DNA of 64,000 bases from Humulus lupulus (GCF_963169125.1 NC_084794.1:76481665-76545664), one strand, 5' to 3'. Positions 12,436 to 24,403 are shown, counted from the stretch's first letter. Notes: a model not told the origin generated them from the sequence alone. Program-made: numbers and translations.

Positions 12436-13599
12436 TCTAGAAGAGCTCTATTGGATCAATCTATTTGACAGTAAGATTACCTTCTGTGGTGATGAAATGA
12501 CCCTTCGACGTATAGAGTTTTAGGTACTGAGGAGTACTAAACGACACCACCAACCAAGACCACTTTGTCGTATGAAGAAAACACGAACAACACAACCAAT
12601 CCAGCAGGACACTCCAACCCCTACCCCCTTCACAATACAAATAGCGAGCATGAAATTTCTCGAGACGAATTCGTGGAACCGAGAGATGATTATTCACAAG
12701 GAAACTCTCCTCTTCAAACCACACTTGGTAAAATAATTTTGGACCTAAAAGAGAAAAAGGGCAAATAATAGAAGATGTAACTTGGGGAGGCTATGAACCC
12801 AAAAGGCAGGAAACTTGGAATAGCAGATTCAAGTTGATCGAGGAAAGTTCGAATGGAAAAATCGTTAGAAATAGGAAAATTCGATGTAAATATATGATAT
12901 TGAACAAGACATGATTTTGTATTTTACAGAAGTGACTAAAAAATATAAATAAATTTGATAACAAGTTGTGTAAGAGTCTCTTTCGAGCATTCTCTTGAAA
13001 CCCCTAAAGAAGCATAGCTTGGTTAGCAAATGAGGAATAAAATGACCTGAGAAGAGAAATGAGGGCATATGGTTGACGAAGAATTTTATAGGTAAATGAT
13101 AGCATGAATAAGAAGTATATATATAAAGAAAAACAGAGGGTAGTTCAAAATGTAGACGGGAATTATGCAACTAAGAGAATAACAAAACTTATGAAAATGA
13201 ATAAGTCCAAACCGAGAGAATAATGCAAGTGTTAAAAAAAAAGTAAATTGCCTCAATGGAAATAGTAAAAACCCCTTAAAACTTTATGAAAAATATATAA
13301 ATAAACAAGGATTGATTAAATAATGTTACAAATCTATGACTGAAAATTACAAATAAAATAAGAGAAGAAGTAGAAGAGGAGAATAGAAGAATACAACTCT
13401 AAACAAAAGTTACAAATAAAGTAATAGTGTTTGTAGCAAAGGAAATAAAAGATTATAACTCAAAATAAGAAATACAAGTAAATAGAAAAGAAGAGTAAGA
13501 TGAAAAAGCAATAGTAGAAAATAAAAACAAGAACAAGAAAGAACACTTTCACTCACACCACCAAAGTAAAGAGCATTGGGGATCACCAACTTGAACATG
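12436..13599. other. Unassigned AT-rich DNA with a short gag-like frame
   Basis: 12565-12768 (plus) encodes 67 hydrophilic residues (MSYEENTNNTTNPAGHSNPY at the start, ending LGKIILDLKEKKGK), in the style of a retroelement gag N-terminus, but no diagnostic domain is present. The rest, to about 13600, is A-rich on the plus strand with runs of GAAGAAGAG and no recognisable gene. Confidence 0.3.
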
Positions 13600-15530
13600 G
13601 TTTGAAACCTTTGTCCAAAAGCTTATTTTCCCCTAACTCAAGCACTAAGGGAACTCTCACAATTTGGAAATATCTCTATGGAATTATCAAGCCTCTAGGT
13701 GTTTTCTAGCCAAGTGCTTTACTGGATAGAAAAAATTGTGTCTTACAAGTGAGCAATAGGCTCCTATTTATAGAGTTTTGAGACACCCTTTGAATTTCAA
13801 ATTCCACCAACCCCGTGGCTGTAACAAATGTTTAATTGGATGTTTATAGAATTAAAAAATAGTTTTGGGAGTTACATGAGCTGTTGGAACCATTCAAAGT
13901 TGAATTGGAAAATTGGCTTTGGCTGTCAGCCTCACTGGCTGTGCCAGAGCCATTACTGGTCGCGGCCAAGAACACCAGTGGCCACAGTCACAACCTCTTT
14001 TCAGCACAAATTTTGTGCAATTTTCCAAATGGTTCCAAACTACTCCCAATTTATTTTGTAACCCCCAAACACATTATTGGGGTTAAAACCAAGTCTCTAC
14101 AACCATTTCACTTATGGCTTTGAGAAATTCGAATCAATATTGTGTAACAACAAATCTACACAATAATGGGCAATATTTGGGAGTTACAAATTTGTTACTG
14201 AAATTGTAACTCTCAAATATGTTACACACTATAAAAAATGTGGTAACTCTCATTTGTATGTTACAATATGTGACACTATTTGTCACACTTATTTAATCTA
14301 AACCATTATGTTATAAAATAATATAACATTCCCCCCACATGATTAAATAGTTATCTATTATAACACTTATTTAATCAATCAACATTATATTTTAAAATAT
14401 AACATATCCCCTACTTGATTAAATAATAACTATCTCCTATAGAGTCATTGCATTAGTGCATAAAGTACAGTGTTTTTCAACTTGAACTTTACTGTAGTGT
14501 AATTATCACAAAATTTGTTGAAAATTTGGTTGCACTAGGCATTGAACCATCTTTCCATGATAACAAATCAGTGATAACACACACACATTTGCCATGTTCA
14601 CTTGAGACCTCTATGTCTTGCTTTGCATCGATAATAGCCATGTGCATTTTCCATTCATGGACGTTCTTGAGAGTACTCCAAATTCTCATGAGAGGCGACA
14701 CCACCCCTAGGTCCATATAGGTAGAACTCTTACAATATTTTGTTACCAAAAATACTTGTCTTCACAAGATTGAATTCTATTAAAAAAACCTCTCGGTTTT
14801 AACCCTCAATTCCGTAACTGACAAGTACTCATCATCTCATATGGGACCGTTATGAGTACAAGTAATATTCACTTTATTGACTTGTTATTACCTATTGAAC
14901 CTAACACTAGATAAGTAACTAGTGTTAAGATAGGTTACCATCAATCGTGAATCTCTTAAGGGAGTTTGAGTCCCATCCCTCGAGATAATGTAGCCACTAA
15001 ATGTCTCGTTAATGGCTTAGTGAAAGGATTTGCCAAGTTTTCACCTGTTCTCTCATAGGATATTAAGATGACTCCTCTTTGAACCAATTTTCTTACATAT
15101 CCATGTCTTAGACTAATGTATCTAGACTTCCCATTATACACTCTGATGTATGCTCTAGCCAATGTTGCTTGGCTATCACAATGTATTGATATAGTGGATA
15201 CATTCTCTTTGATTAGAGGTATCTCCATCAAAGAATCACTTAACCTTTCAGCCAGTTTGTCGGTAGCAGCTAGAGCTATGAATACTGCTTCCATAATGGA
15301 GTGAGATATACATGTTTGTTTATTAGAACCCCAAGAAATTTCACCCCCACCAAGTGTAAATACCCAACTAGTGGTGGACAATTTGTCCCCAAGATTGGAT
15401 ATCCAGCTTGCATCTGTATATCCTTCTAAGATTGAAGGAAACTTGGAGTGGTGAAGGCATAGTCCTTTCAAAACGATTGTAATGTTGTGATTGAACTTAA
15501 TGATGAAAATATTGTATTTTGGAGACATGA
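13600..15530 (-). mobile_element. Ty1/copia element, 3' end (RNase H plus LTR)
   Basis: A copia RNase H frame at 14956-15528 (minus) is followed downstream, toward lower coordinates, by LTR-like DNA to about 13600. That DNA has a TATA-like CTATTTATAG at about 13765-13775 (minus strand) and direct repeats of TGTAACTC-type motifs at 14180-14260. Reverse transcriptase, integrase and gag are missing to the right, where the sequence changes abruptly at about 15530 to the plus-strand copia element. LTR borders are not sharply defined. Confidence 0.55.
14956..15528 (-). pseudogene. Copia RNase H domain fragment
   Basis: The 190-residue frame holds the copia RNase H signature: GYTDASWISN (first catalytic Asp), SNKQTCISHSIMEAVFIAL (Glu in the helix, where SRSTMEAEY is usual), HCDSQATLARA (third Asp), and the C-terminal ENLANPFTKPLTR motif that ends copia polyproteins. 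The family role is to degrade the RNA strand during reverse transcription. Only this last domain remains, so it is a fragment rather than a gene. The first residues do not belong to the domain and probably read across the truncation point. Confidence 0.8.
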
Positions 15531-15539
15531 TGTTGAAAT

Positions 15540-16030
15540 ATTATTGCTGAGAGAGAATTTGATGGAAGCTGTTAATATACCACCCATGCAAGAACCATCA
15601 TTAGAGACTTCATTGAATGATTAGTTTGAGTATGCTAAGTGGTTTAGGATAAACCACATGGAAAGGTATTATTTACTTGAAACAGTAAATAATGAAATCA
15701 GAAATACTCTTGGATGCCTTAAATCTGCAATGTATATGAAAGACCATCCATGCTACTTATGGACACATATATGATCAGTGGTTTTATGAGAATAAAATCC
15801 TATCGACCAAGCGTGAAACAATCACTGAAATAATGAAGAATAAGAAAGCTAAATGTGATTTATACATTCTTATGACTAAGTGGAAAATGATATCTCATTT
15901 GGGATTTTAAATTCAAGGTCCATTAACCATGTTTGTTCTTCTGTGTAGATAGTTGAATCTTACGATTCAAAGAAGGTTGTTTATGAGGTTCTTGAAGAGG
16001 AAGATGGAGAACGCGTGTGATTCAGAAAAA
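15540..16030 (+). pseudogene. Copia gag-like remnant
   Basis: Broken frames resemble the copia gag (UBN2-like) region: a WFRINHMERYYLLE-type stretch, then SGFYEN-like and ETITEIMKNKKAKCDLYIL. Several stops interrupt it. The call rests mainly on position before the pre-integrase domain. 16030-16250 is AT-rich with nothing recognised. Confidence 0.4.
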
Positions 16031-16250
16031 GCGTTGGGAACAATCCATTTAGTTTTAGTTTTTATTGAAAGAAAACTTTATTTATTTTTTGAATAATTAT
16101 AGTTTATTTCTTTTAGTATTTTAATTTCCCTTTATTGCATGTAGTGACATTTGAATATTTTTAGTAACAATATGATTATTCTTAAATTTCTTTAAATAGA
16201 CATGTAATTATAAACATTTGGACTGTAGATGCTTTTAGCCTAATGAACGA

Positions 16251-17791
16251 TTGCTAAATAACTCAGAATTTTTTAAAGTAGCTAAACCGAAAGGGAACAA
16301 AAGACAAAAAGTTTCAAAAGAGAATGACACATATCTATGGCATCTTAGACTAGGTCATACTAGTTTAGACAGAATAAATCGGTTAACAAAAGATGGACCA
16401 TTGAGAGAACTAGTTGTTGGAACTCTTCAGGTTTGTGAGTCTTGTTTAGAAGGGGAAAAGACCAAACGACCTATCTCAGCGAAAGACAATAGAGTTAAAG
16501 AGCCATTAGAGCTTGTGCAAAACGATGTCTATGGTCCAATCAATGTACAGACTAGAGGGGGTTATGAGTACTTCATCACTTTTATTGATGATTACTCAAG
16601 ATATGGTCATACTGGTCTAATTCTTATGATGTTAGAAACCTTTGGCAAATTTAAGGACTTCAAAGCTGAGGCTGAGAAGTTATTCGGTAAGACTCTTAAA
16701 ACACTTCGATTAGATCAAGGGGGAGAATATTTGGATTTAGAAATCAAAGATTTCATGCTCTAGCATGGTATTCTATCCCAACTCACAACACCTAGAATGC
16801 CATAGCAAAATGATGTTTCAGAGAGAAGAAACATGACCTTGTTGGACATGGTCATGTCTATGTTAAGCTACTCATCTATTCCTCTATCATTCTGGGGATA
16901 TGCTCTTCAAAAATTGACTTACATTTTGAATGTAGTTCCATCTAACACCATAAGCAAGACACTACTGGAACCGTGGAATGGTAACAAACCTAGTTTGTGC
17001 CATTTCTGTATTTTGGGGTTGTCCTACTCATGTTCTTAGACCTAAGTTAGGAAAACTTGACTCAAGGTTCGAAGTGTGCATTTTCGTGGGATATGCTCCA
17101 GAGACACGGGGTGGTTATTTCTATAATCATAAGGAGCAAAAGGTATTATTTTCCACAAATGCTGCCTTCCTTGAGCATGACTATATGACTAATTATAAAC
17201 CTCGAATTAAGGTAGTTTTGGAGGAACTCACAACTGATAAAATTCCATCATCATCATCAAATGATAAACAAAAAATTGAGGAAACCACTGTTCCTGGAAA
17301 GGAAACCCCAGCGCTACGTCATAGTGAGAGAAGTGTGAGACAACTTGTCTGCTATGAACATGAGGCACATGTCCTTAATTCTGACACGAACAAGGATGAC
17401 CCATTGACCTTCAAGGAGGCAGTGGAAGATCCTGCAAAGGAAAAATTGCAAGAGACAATGAACCAAGTAAGGGAATCGATGCATTCCAATTCTGACTGGG
17501 AACTTGTAGACCCACCTCAAGATGTCATACCCATTGGGTTCAAATGGATCTTCAAGAAGAAAAGAGGTTTAGATGGGAAAATAGAGATTTTCAAACCAAG
17601 GCTAGTAGCCAAAGGTTACACATAGTGAGAGGGTGGTGATTATGAAGAGATATTTTCTCCTGTAGCCATGCTAAAGTCCATACGCATCCTCTTATCCATA
17701 GTTGCCGCCTATGATTATGAGATATGGCAGATGGAAGAGAAGACAACTTTCCTTAATGACTATCTTGATGAAAGTATCTATATGGTACAAC
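16251..17791 (+). pseudogene. Copia pol: integrase and start of reverse transcriptase
   Basis: 16251-16763 contains the pre-integrase HHCC zinc finger (WHLRLGH, then CESCLEGEK) and the integrase core start (QNDVYGPI with Asp, FIDDYSRYGH, RLDQGGEY). A TAG stop follows. 16833-17039 and 16978-17625 continue in shifted frames with LLDMVMSM, FWGYAL, the GYAPETRGGYFY fold, an acidic spacer and the reverse transcriptase opening (DWELVDPPQDVIPIGFKWIFKKKRG, PRLVAKGYT). A stop follows at about 17623 and the frame ends where the solo LTR inserts. At least three disabling changes make it inactive. The family role is insertion of element DNA into the host genome. Confidence 0.85.
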
Positions 17792-19723
17792 TGTGGATAC
17801 CAAAAATCCACCAAGAAAAAAAAAAGTTTCTAGTCCCTTATTGAAGTGAGCGACTAAGGGGCACTGAAGGCTTCAAGTATGCTATAGAGTCAGAAGATCA
17901 TCACGTGCCACCAAGAGGCCACATATGTGCAAGGCCCTAACCCTCACAAAGTCTCTTCATGCCAAATGAGGGACAAGAATTCCACGCCGGGAAAAAGTCC
18001 CAAGAAATCAAGTCCAAACAACCATAAGGCCCACATGCATTGCAAGACCATCACACGAGACATTAAGCACCTCGCGCTAGGGTCTCGCAGAAGTCATCTC
18101 AGCCACACCCAGTGCCTCGCGCCTGGGCCTCATGGAGGTGCCTCGGCCGCGCCCAGCGCCTCACGTCTAGGCCTTGTGAAGGAGTCTCGGCCACGCCCAG
18201 CCAAAGTCAATGCTTCACATAGCGAGGCCCACTGTGCCTCGCATAGTGAGGCTCGCCTCGCCTAAGTGCCCAAGCACCTATAGCCTCGCATAGCGAGGCC
18301 ATGTGTCTCGCGCCAAGTGAGGCTCACCTAGCCCCGCCCCGAGGGTCTCGTGCCAAGGGCATCTCGCGCACCAAGGGTGCCACGCGCTTGGAGGGGCCTC
18401 GTGTCAGGAGGAGTCTCGCACCTTGCAAGCCTCGCGAGGGACATCCTTGCATCAGGAGCCTTACCTCGTGCCAAGGGTGTCACGAGGCCATCTCATGCAC
18501 CCCATCTCGCGAGGGACAGCCTTGCATCAGGAGCCTCGCCTCGTGCCAAGGGTGTCGCGAGGCCATCTCATGCACCCCATCTCGCGAGGGATAGCCTTGC
18601 ATCAAGAGCCTCGCCTTGCGCTAAGGCTGTCGTGAGGCCATCTCATGCGCCCCATCTCGCGAGGGACAGCCATGCATCAGGAGCCTCGCCTCGTGCCAAG
18701 GGGGTTGCGAGGCCATCTCATGCACCCCATCTCGCGAGGGACAGCCTTGCATCAGGAGCCTCACCTTGCCCCAAGGGTGTCGCGAGGCCATCTCATGCGC
18801 CCCGTCTCGCGAGGCACAACCGCGCAGGTTGCATCCCACTTCGTGCCAAGGGTATTGCGAGGCCATCACGCACGCCCCATCTCGCGGGGCACATCTGCAC
18901 ATGTCACGCCCCACTTTGCGCCAAGGGTGTCGCAACGCGAGGCCATCACGCATGCCCCATCTCGCGGGGCACAGCCGCGCATGTCACATCCCACTTCGCG
19001 CCAAGGGTGTCACGATGCGAGGCCATCACACACGCCCCATCTCACGAGGCACAGCCTCGCATGTTTCATCCCACTTCACCCGAGGACCTTGCTTCCCAGG
19101 CATATTGGAACCATATCCTCCATGATAACGTGTTGGGATTCCAATACTTGAAGAATAAGGTACCTTGTGAGGGTGAAAGCCCATGTATGGCCCGAGGAGC
19201 TCATACAGGTACGGAATACACTTGCAAACCAAGAGGAATTAGACTATGGACACTATGTCCACGCCAGAAAAGTAGTGGCAGTACAAGAATGGTTCATAGC
19301 AAGCACTCCCTCAGCACGCTTATGAGGTCCGTACTCGACAAGTAGTGGAGGCACAATATGGTACCAAAGTGGAAGCACTACATGCATGACCCTGACACGT
19401 ACTAGAGCAGACCACCACTCTTCAGACACCACTACCACCTGTGCCATGACCCTGACAGTGTACTCATGTACTATTTTGTCCAAAGGGACCACCATGTATA
19501 AGGGGCCATTAGAGCCCAGCTATAAATAGAGCTTTACCCCTCATAATGAGGGGTTGGGAAATTCATTGTACACACATGTTATTAAGCAATATACAAAGGC
19601 TTACTCCATTTTTGATCTATGTTTATCTTTCCTCAAGCTTATTATAAGTTCTTATCTAAATATCTCTATACTAACCTTTGAGTTTTCCAATCTAATTTCG
19701 TTGACGAGTTTTCACCGGCAACA
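17792..19723 (+). mobile_element. Solo LTR, 1,932 bp, probably Ty3 type
   Basis: It starts TGTGGATACC and ends CACCGGCAACA, flanked by ACAAC at 17787-17791 and 19724-19728. It lies inside the copia reverse transcriptase. A TATA box (TATAAATA, 19521-19528) is followed by a short inverted repeat (CCCCTC/GAGGGG) and a leader-like region, so transcription would run on the plus strand. The centre is a GC-rich tandem-repeat block. There is no internal domain or second LTR, so it is a recombined solo LTR. The lineage is inferred only from style. Confidence 0.85.
18430..19060 (+). repeat. 75-bp tandem repeat array in the solo LTR
   Basis: The phrase TCTCGCGAGG recurs at 18505, 18580, 18655, 18730 and 18805, exactly 75 bp apart, then as variants at 18880, 18960 and 19040 (75, 80 and 80 bp). 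Each unit also carries GGCCATCTCATGC and a CCAAGGGTGTCGC block. 18100-18430 upstream has looser relatives, including the hairpin CCTCGCATAGCGAGG. Because 75 is a multiple of three, long false open frames arise in several frames. Confidence 0.9.
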
Positions 19724-19999
19724 ACAACCATAAGGGTTCGTGAAGACATTTCTACAAAATACCCTTTACAGGACACTTTTTTAGGACACAAACCTAAATG
19801 CAAGTCCTTAAAAATGTTTATGGAGTTTTAGGACACTCATTAAGAGTCCTAAAAAAACAAAATTTAGGACTCGCAATGAGTGTCCTAAACAAAATATGCA
19901 AGTCCTAAAAAAATATGGGCTAAAAAATGAGTGTTTTTTATATGCTCTTTTACTTAACAATTTTAAAAACTTGTTTTGGGAGTCCTTAATACTCTTTAA

Positions 20000-20260
20000 T
20001 TAGGTTTGGACTCGCGAGTGGGCATTTCGGTAGGCTTGCTGGACGGTGGTTGCTGGTGGTGAACGGTGGCTTGGGTGGTGAACGGCGACGGAGGAGGCGA
20101 GCAGTAAGTGTCGGCTCTCGGGATTGGTTCTTCACGGGTTCTCGACTCCAGCATCTCAGTTTGCGGTGGTGGTGCTGGTTCTCGGCGGCGGCATGGGATT
20201 TCGATGGCTTTGGTTCTCGGCGGTGCTGGTTCTCGGCGGAGGTCCCGTTCACGTAAGGTT
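20000..20260. other. GC-rich insert within the CACTA element
   Basis: A GC-rich island (GGCGGTGGTGGTGC-type runs) stands out from AT-rich flanks. Both strands have short open frames rich in Arg, Trp or Pro with no recognisable domain. It could be a first exon, a captured gene fragment or a CpG-rich promoter segment. 20270-21310 after it is very AT-rich with no gene seen. Confidence 0.35.
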
Positions 20261-21325
20261 CACGCCCCCATCATGTTTTTCTTTTTAATTTTTTTAAATA
20301 TTACATTATAAATATTTATATATATATAATAAATATATATAGCAGCAGTTTTTTTCTTTAGTTTTCTCTCTATATATATAATAAATATATTATTATATAT
20401 TATAAATTATATTAATGTGCTAATAATTTTAATACCCCAATAATATGTAAAATTCTAAACTTAATCGTAGACATTCAATAATTTATAAAAAGTATTCTAA
20501 TTAAAAATTAGACAAAATATTTTCTTGTAGAGAGAACTTTGTATTTATTTATTCCATATCCCATTACACTAACTTGCATGTGTGTCATTTTTATTTATTG
20601 ACTTTTATTTTTTTTCTTATAGAATTATTAAAATTTGACCTTTTTTAAATAAATACTTTATCTTATATAAATATATATGTATGCTATTTATAAATATTTT
20701 TTAATTGGTAATATTATAATTTCATATTTTAATTTATAGATAATATAGGGTAATAATATAACTTCTAGTTTTAATATACAAATAAATATACTTTTGATTT
20801 AAAAACTTAAAATATGATTAAAAAAACAAATACCAATACCCATGTGCAATTTCTAACTACAATTGAAATAAATGAGTATTTCCTAATATTTCTTCATTTA
20901 AAAGTTATAGATTATCTTTTTTTTTTTAAAACTATAGGTTTGGTGTTTTAGATTTTTGTCAAACAATTTTTTAATTCTTTTGCTTTTTGATAAAATTAGA
21001 ATGACACATTTTAGACAAATAATAAAGGTCATTACAAATAAAAAATAAATAATAATTGTTTGGCATTGATTTTCATTTTTCAATTTCAGGTAATGTGACT
21101 TGCAAAGAATTTTCTCATTTTGATGAACAATTAATATTGTTGAATGATTACTATTGGAGGACAAAAAAATGAACGTATGAAAATCCCACATAAAACGTAA
21201 GATAAAGAATCATGTATATATAGGGTCAAAATAATGACTTCATGACTTTTTATAATATGAAAATAAATAATTAATTAACATTAGGATGTTGATTAAAAAG
21301 AAAAAGTTATGAGATTAGGGTAATT

Positions 21326-22280
21326 TTGGCATTGCAATACTTATATGAACTTTTGAATACTTATGTGAACATTTTAAAATTAAATGCAAATCCGACCATC
21401 AAGACATTCAAAATGCCAAGAGGTTACTCACAGTTGATCACTAAAACAGAATGGGATGAGTTCTGTGTTTCACCTATGACTGATGATTGGAAGAATAAAA
21501 GAAAAATACATCAAGATCGTCGAAAAAAAATAAACACGGCCATCATATGTCACAAGGTGGGTATTTGTTGGCACTGGAAAGGCTGCAACAACAAAATTTT
21601 GGACTCGAGGTGTCTGAAATCGATAGGTCACAGTTGTGGTTGGTGGGACATTTGAACAAAAAGGGTGAGCCGGTTGGTACCGAGGCAACAAGCGTAGCTC
21701 GCAACATAGTAAGTGTACTACTTTTTATATGATTGGATTACTTACTTTTAATGATAATAACTATATTTTTATATTTTGTTTGCAGGAGCACTATACTAAG
21801 CTCATGAGTGATGGAAAATTTGAACCTGATGGGTCTAAGGATGTGCTTACTATGGCATTAGGCACCCCTGAGAGTAGAGAGCAAGTGAGGGGTATTGGGC
21901 TCAGTGTAACGCCTAGCCAATTCTGGAAAACCCCACTATCCAGTAAGAAAAAGGGAAAATAATTTGAGGCTTCCTCACTTGACACTCGATTTGCAATGAT
22001 GGAAGAAAAATATCGTCAACAAGAAGAAATAATGAAACAATAGCAGGAAATGATCAAAAGACAAGAGGAAATGATGCGACAATTTATGGAACAGATGAAA
22101 GGACAACATAGTGGCTTTGGAGGATCCTCTCATGCGTCAGTGCCAACTATGGATCACCCATAGATCAAGCGATACCATCTCATCAGACATCACAGAAATC
22201 GCAGCATCAACCTCTAGCACCACCGCCCCCACAACCAGAAGAGGCACCTATGTTTATCCCCACTCCTGGCTTAAATCAAG
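21326..22280 (+). pseudogene. CACTA Transposase_24-type (TNPA-like) protein, broken
   Basis: The frame runs through EWDEFCVSPMTDDWKNKRK and RRKKINTAI, shifts frame near 21545 to GGYLLALERLQQ and GEPVGTEATSVA, is split by an intron (GT at about 21710, TTTGCAG before 21786), then continues KLMSDGKFEPDG and the diagnostic MALGTPESREQVRGIG. A glutamine- and methionine-rich coiled coil follows (EEKYRQQEEIMKQ). In this family the protein binds subterminal repeats and helps excision. TAA near 21960 and TAG near 22041, plus the frameshift, make it a pseudogene. Confidence 0.7.
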
Positions 22281-22347
22281 TATAACTTTATCTTTTTAAA
22301 ATCTAAAATTTTGAACTTGTATAACATATTTATACATATCTAAATAT

Positions 22348-22614
22348 GTGCAGGATAAAATGATTGAATGCAAATTTGCATTATGCTCTATCACCAACAT
22401 CGTTGGTAGGGGATACATTCTATTTACTAGTAGCACAGACATCCATGGAGAAAACATAGGAGAAACCTACCGCGGTGCAATTGAGTTTGCTGACCAACCT
22501 GATGCTCTACTTGTTAACTCGATCCCTAATAGTGAGATTTATACAGTCAAACAAGCTATTGGGGCTTTGATACAATGGCCCAAGTCGCTAGTCATCTTCA
22601 ATGGAGCGACACAG
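22348..22614 (+). pseudogene. DUF8039-like exon of the CACTA protein
   Basis: The exon encodes CKFALCSITNIVGRG, an HGENIG turn, then SEIYTVKQAIGALIQWPKSLVIF. This matches my memory of a domain found between the transposase-like part and a Ulp1-like protease in plant En/Spm-type proteins. It is bounded by an acceptor (TGTGCAG before 22354) and a GTAATT donor at about 22615. The next exon (from about 22687) carries a basic segment and a TAG stop at about 22797. Function is not established. Confidence 0.55.
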
Positions 22615-22879
22615 GTAATTTTTTATAAAACTATTAAATTTTTATTTACTTATTCCATTATTAATTATTTGTTATGGATTTATTAGGAGGTCATGAAAAA
22701 AACAGGAAAGCATGCTGGGAAAAAAACTTCTCTACCATTAGCACCACAAACTCAAAAACTAGTTCCAAAACGAGCGCCTAAGGCGTCATTGTCACAATAG
22801 GTGCAAAAACCATCTCCATTGTCGCCTAGGTTGAGAAAAGTATATGAAATTGTCAATGATTGGCCTAAACATGATTATT

Positions 22880-23957
22880 TCATTGCAGTGTCCATTATTT
22901 GATGTGTTTGTCCATGCTTGTGAATACTTGCTCTGTTTCGGGATGAAATACTTGAATTTTGTAGAAAGGAGATGATTGGACAATCATGCATTGTCTTCTA
23001 CATGAGGTATGCTCTATATGAAGTTAATAATATTTATTGTACGGATTTTCTTTCATCAACTATTTAGTTTTCTTTTTAATTAATGATATTTTTTGGTAGA
23101 ATTTTGTACCAGACACTATTATTAGACGAGGAAAAGAGAGGATCATTGTTGTTTATGAATCCGAATAAGGTTTCTACTTCCGTGAGTTGTGCAGATAGTC
23201 ATGCTCGTGCTTTATGTGATAGGATGTTATATTGCACGTCTAAAAAGCATGATTGGATAGTTATGCCTTATAACCATGGGCAAGTTTAATTAATATGCTT
23301 TCATTGATACAAAAAAATAGAGTCTAAAGTTAAAAACTTTGTAATACTTTTTCTTTCAACAGGGAGCATTGGATGTTATTTTTATTATATCTCAATTGGC
23401 ATTATTGTTGTTTTCTCGATCCTCTCAATGCACCATTAGATAACAGGACAACCATCCATGATGTATTTGAGATGTATTTCACGGAAAGAATGAAAGCACG
23501 TCAAAAGATCAACAAACGCCCATCAGGAGTAATGTATTTCCAACCTATGGTATGTTTCTATTTGTATATTAGTTTATCTATATGTAAAGATGTTTAAGAT
23601 ATTTAATAATAAGAATTGTACATGTATTACCAATCTTTATATAGTGTCGTAAACAACCAAACAATATCGACTGCGGATATTACGTTATGAGGATGATGAA
23701 TAATGTACTTATCAATGCCCCTCATATAAAACCTTTCTTGTCGAAACAGGTAACAAACAATATACAACTATACATTATTTTAATCTAGTATAATTTTTGT
23801 ATATGCTTTGAATTTATTACCACTAATATAATTCTAATTAAAGTTTTGTTTCTTTGTTTTTTCAGTTCACCTCTAACAAACCATATACTACTCAAGAAAT
23901 TGACGAAGTTCAAGAAGAATGGGCGATGTCATTTTTACAATTGGTTATAGCAAAATG
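22880..23957 (+). pseudogene. Ulp1-like (C48) cysteine protease domain in CACTA
   Basis: Several exons encode the peptidase C48 layout: EYLLCFGMKY, then FMNPNKVST and WIVMPYNHG at 23083-23279, the catalytic His in EHWMLFLL after 23363, Asp in CFLDPLNAP near 23415, and Gln/Cys in CRKQPNNIDCGYYVMRMM near 23645-23690. The end is EEWAMSFLQLVIAK with a stop at about 23957. Such domains ride in some plant CACTA and Mutator elements and resemble SUMO proteases. The triad residues are all present, but an upstream frame conflict (22960-23000) and stops in earlier exons suggest a dead gene. One intron (23280-23362) would need a GC donor. Confidence 0.65.
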
Positions 23958-24403
23958 AATGATGTTATAGCTAGCTTATTACAATACATGTTGAGAAATT
24001 TAAATTTCTTTTGCAAAAAATTTTTGCCGTTTTTTTAGTATTTTCTTTTCAAATTTCTTTTAATATATTTTGGACACTCAAAGGGATATATTTTTTTAAA
24101 TCAAAATGAAAATTGTAGCTGCATTTTTTTAAAAAAAAAATACTTTTAAGGGCATGCAAAGTGAGTCCTAAAATCTTAATTTAAAGACACTCAACGGGAT
24201 CTTAAAGGCACTCAACGAGATCTTAATTACTTAAAGGCACTCAACTTGATTTTTTAGGACTTGTAAAAACATGTTGTGATGCGAGTCCTAAAAAACCTCA
24301 ATTTTTAAGACTCTCAAATAGAGGACTAGTGACTCGCAAGTCCTAAAAACTTTTTTAGGACTCGCAATGCTAGTCCTAAAAAGCCTTCTTTGTAGTAGTG
24401 AGA

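Larger units (their letters stand above)
19747..24400 (+). mobile_element. CACTA (En/Spm) element, 4,654 bp
   Basis: The right end inverted reads CACTACTACAAAGAAGGC, a CACTA terminus. The left end reads CATTTCTACAAAA, two mismatches from CACTACTACAAAA. The 3-bp target duplication AGA flanks both ends (19744-19746, 24401-24403). Subterminal copies of TTTTAGGACTCGCAA-like motifs, on both strands, fill 19770-19910 and 24140-24390, as expected for transposase-binding repeats. Inside are remnants of a Transposase_24-type protein, a DUF8039-type domain and a Ulp1-like protease. No TNPD (Transposase_21) domain is seen, so the element looks nonautonomous. It inserted only 18 bp after the solo LTR's duplication. 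Confidence 0.9.

Noticed and set aside
13410..13598. 62-residue Leu-rich frame that looks like a membrane protein
   Set aside because: Antisense of an A-rich repeat; low complexity, no conservation evidence.
18430..19060. CRISPR-like array
   Set aside because: Whole 75-bp units repeat without unique spacers, in plant nuclear DNA inside an LTR.
18350..19345. 331-residue open frame on the plus strand
   Set aside because: It is made of a 25-codon DNA repeat; other frames and the other strand are equally open. No domain, and it lies in a solo LTR.
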